Shown: piece by piece, positions 5,338-6,788 of the stretch
Position numbering within the stretch: the first letter of the stretch is position 1
Layout: each line of letters opens with the position of its first letter
From: CAYYHA01 sp964471535
Lineage (GTDB): Bacteria > Myxococcota > Myxococcia > SLRQ01
Direction: 5' to 3'
NCBI GenBank assembly: GCA_964471535.1
Contig: CAYYHA010000232.1
Coordinates: forward strand, 1-6,788
Length of the DNA stretch: 6,788 nt
Notes under the pieces: model-generated
Told to the model about the DNA's origin: nothing
What the model saw: only the letters and a program-made list of their open reading frames with translations
Database searches by the model: none
Made by a program: the position numbers and the translations under genes

Positions 5338-6788
5338 CTACTTCTTCTGCGCGTCGTAGCGGCGCAGAATCTGCTGCACGCGACTTGCGTCGCGGTGGTA
5401 GGGATTCAGCTTCAGAAAGAGCCGGTAGTGGTGGGCTGCTTGCTCCACGTCGCCGAGGCTCGCGTAGGCGGATCCGATGACCTTGTGGACATCCTTCTGG
5501 CCCTCGGGGTCGATCCGGAACGCCTCCTTCAGTTTCTTGATGGACTCTTCGTAGGCCTGTCGTTTGAAGGCGTCGAGGCCAGCGAGGCGCAGTGCCCGCG
5601 CCCGAGCGACCTTGTCGTTGGCCGGCTGCGGAAGGCTGGACACGGCGGTCTCACGCCGGGCGCTCTCGCGCTTGCCCTTGCGCCGCTTGTCGTGGGTGCC
5701 GGTCGGACGCTCGCTGCGGCTGCGGCGGGCATCGACCAGCTCCAGGATGCGCTTGGCCTCCTCATTCTCGGGGTCCACTTCCAGGACCTCTTGCGCGGCG
5801 GCCTCTGCATCGTCGAGGTGCTTCGTCCGCAGGCCCTTCTGTCCAGCCCGCAGTCGCTCGTCGATGAAGCCGACGCGAGCACTCGGCAGCTGCTCCTGCG
5901 CGTCCGGGTAGTAGCGGGAGTCGTCTGGGATCGCCTCCAGCTCGGAGAGCGCCCGACTCCAATCGCCGGCTTCGACGGCACGCCGTCCTGCTTGCAAGTG
6001 GCGGTAGGCCTTCGCCTCGGCCTCTGCCCGCCCGAGGCGGGCCTCGATCTCCTTCGAGTCGGGGTCGAGCCTCAATGCTTCCTCGAGCTTCGCCCGCGCC
6101 TTCTCCCACTCGTCCGCTCCTTCGGCGAGCGTGGCATCGGCCAGCAGGCGTTCCAGCTTCTTCGCGCGCTCGCCCTCCAACTTCGTCCCGGCCGCCGCTG
6201 CGACAGGCGGCGGAGAGGGCGGCGCAGAGGGCGTCTCTGGCTCCGGCAGGAGGAAGAAGACCACCACACCGATCCCGGCGGCGATACCGAGAGCCACCAA
6301 GAGGAGGGGAAGGCGGCTCTTTTTGCCACCCGCCGCCCGCGCGTCAGCGACGGGAGCACTGGCGTAGGCAGCCGCAATTTCCTCGGTGAACTCGAAGTGC
6401 TCGCCAGGCTCGCAGAAGCGGAGCTTCACGTGCCCAAGTTCGATTACATCACCCCGCCGCAGATCGATGAGACCATATTCTTCTCCGTTCACGCGTACAC
6501 CGTTGGCCGACCCCAGATCGGCGATCTTCCACAGGCCGTCCTTGTCGAGAAAGATCCGGCAATGCTGCCGGGACATCGACCGATGGTCGATGGCGATGTC
6601 GTTGTCCTCGGTGCGTCCCACGTGCACCGTCGCCCGTTCGATGGGAAAGACGCGGCCGGCGTGCTCGGTGGTCAGTGCCACCAACGAGGGCTGATGCTCT
6701 GGTGCGAGCGGCCGCTCGTCTGCCGCCCGGTTGAGGGAGTCGAGGTCCACCCGGATGACCGCCGTCGTCTCCCGCTTCGGTGGTGCGG
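5338..6788 (-). CDS. FHA / transmembrane / TPR protein, 5' end probably beyond the window
   Basis: At least 470 residues from GTG 6750 (used for numbering). Residues 22-113 are an FHA domain: GR at 45-46, SRQH at 60-63, SANG at 81-84. A basic GGKKSR (141-146) precedes one membrane span (147-168). A Pro/Ala linker (169-187) leads to a helical TPR region with units near 194-232, 246-275, 300-327 and 385-455. A basic linker (341-366) divides the array. Positive charges on the FHA side predict a cytosolic FHA domain and a periplasmic TPR domain. The frame remains open from 6750 to the edge and encodes KRETTAVIR just before residue 1, so the true start is likely beyond 6788. That tail resembles the ETTSVFR phospho-switch of actinobacterial GarA/OdhI. 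It heads an operon with the receiver-XRE gene. It probably couples phosphothreonine signalling to an envelope assembly or sensing role; partners unknown. Confidence 0.88.
   Translation of the reverse strand, partial: APPKRETTAVIRVDLDSLNRAADERPLAPEHQPSLVALTTEHAGRVFPIERATVHVGRTEDNDIAIDHRSMSRQHCRIFLDKDGLWKIADLGSANGVRVNGEEYGLIDLRRGDVIELGHVKLRFCEPGEHFEFTEEIAAAYASAPVADARAAGGKKSRLPLLLVALGIAAGIGVVVFFLLPEPETPSAPPSPPPVAAAAGTKLEGERAKKLERLLADATLAEGADEWEKARAKLEEALRLDPDSKEIEARLGRAEAEAKAYRHLQAGRRAVEAGDWSRALSELEAIPDDSRYYPDAQEQLPSARVGFIDERLRAGQKGLRTKHLDDAEAAAQEVLEVDPENEEAKRILELVDARRSRSERPTGTHDKRRKGKRESARRETAVSSLPQPANDKVARARALRLAGLDAFKRQAYEESIKKLKEAFRIDPEGQKDVHKVIGSAYASLGDVEQAAHHYRLFLKLNPYHRDASRVQQILRRYDAQKK

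Noticed and set aside
1..6788. tRNA, rRNA, CRISPR arrays, insertion sequences, attachment sites
   Set aside because: No regular spaced repeats, transposase-like products or RNA-gene signatures were seen; nearly all sequence is accounted for by the eight genes and short gaps.

Overview
This is a GC-rich bacterial window with no RNA genes, no insertion sequence and no CRISPR array. It holds eight protein-coding genes, two of them cut by the window edges. Two forkhead-associated (FHA) proteins with threonine-bearing N-terminal tails, TPR proteins and a receiver-XRE regulator suggest a signalling-rich, didermal, delta-proteobacteria-like organism such as Myxococcota or a relative. That placement is inferred from gene content and composition; no marker gene is present.

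Layout. Positions 1-1381 carry two minus-strand genes: a signal-peptide TPR protein (473-1381) and, downstream of it, a class I SAM-dependent methyltransferase that runs off the left edge. Only 21 bp separate the TPR gene from the divergent plus-strand FHA-GGDEF diguanylate cyclase (1403-2332). The cyclase is followed with no gap by a small multi-span membrane protein (2333-2857). A 143-bp gap contains a hairpin and a perfect interrupted palindrome. Next come a biotin carboxylase (3001-4347) and a 71-residue biotin-carrier protein (4389-4604), a two-gene carboxylase module without its carboxyltransferase. A hairpin-rich 90-bp convergent gap separates these from a minus-strand pair: an FHA/transmembrane/TPR protein (5338 to the right edge), transcribed first, and a receiver-XRE response regulator (4695-5327).

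How the genes may work together. The carboxylase module is housekeeping or lipid/propionate metabolism and probably unrelated to its neighbours. The other plus- and minus-strand genes suggest signalling. The cyclase should make c-di-GMP under control of a phosphothreonine-reading FHA domain. The membrane FHA-TPR protein carries a tail resembling the GarA/OdhI phospho-switch. The receiver-XRE protein could be the transcriptional output of its operon. No Ser/Thr kinase, histidine kinase or phosphatase lies in the window, so these links are inferences. The most notable observation is that both FHA proteins have a likely kinase-target threonine just before the FHA domain.
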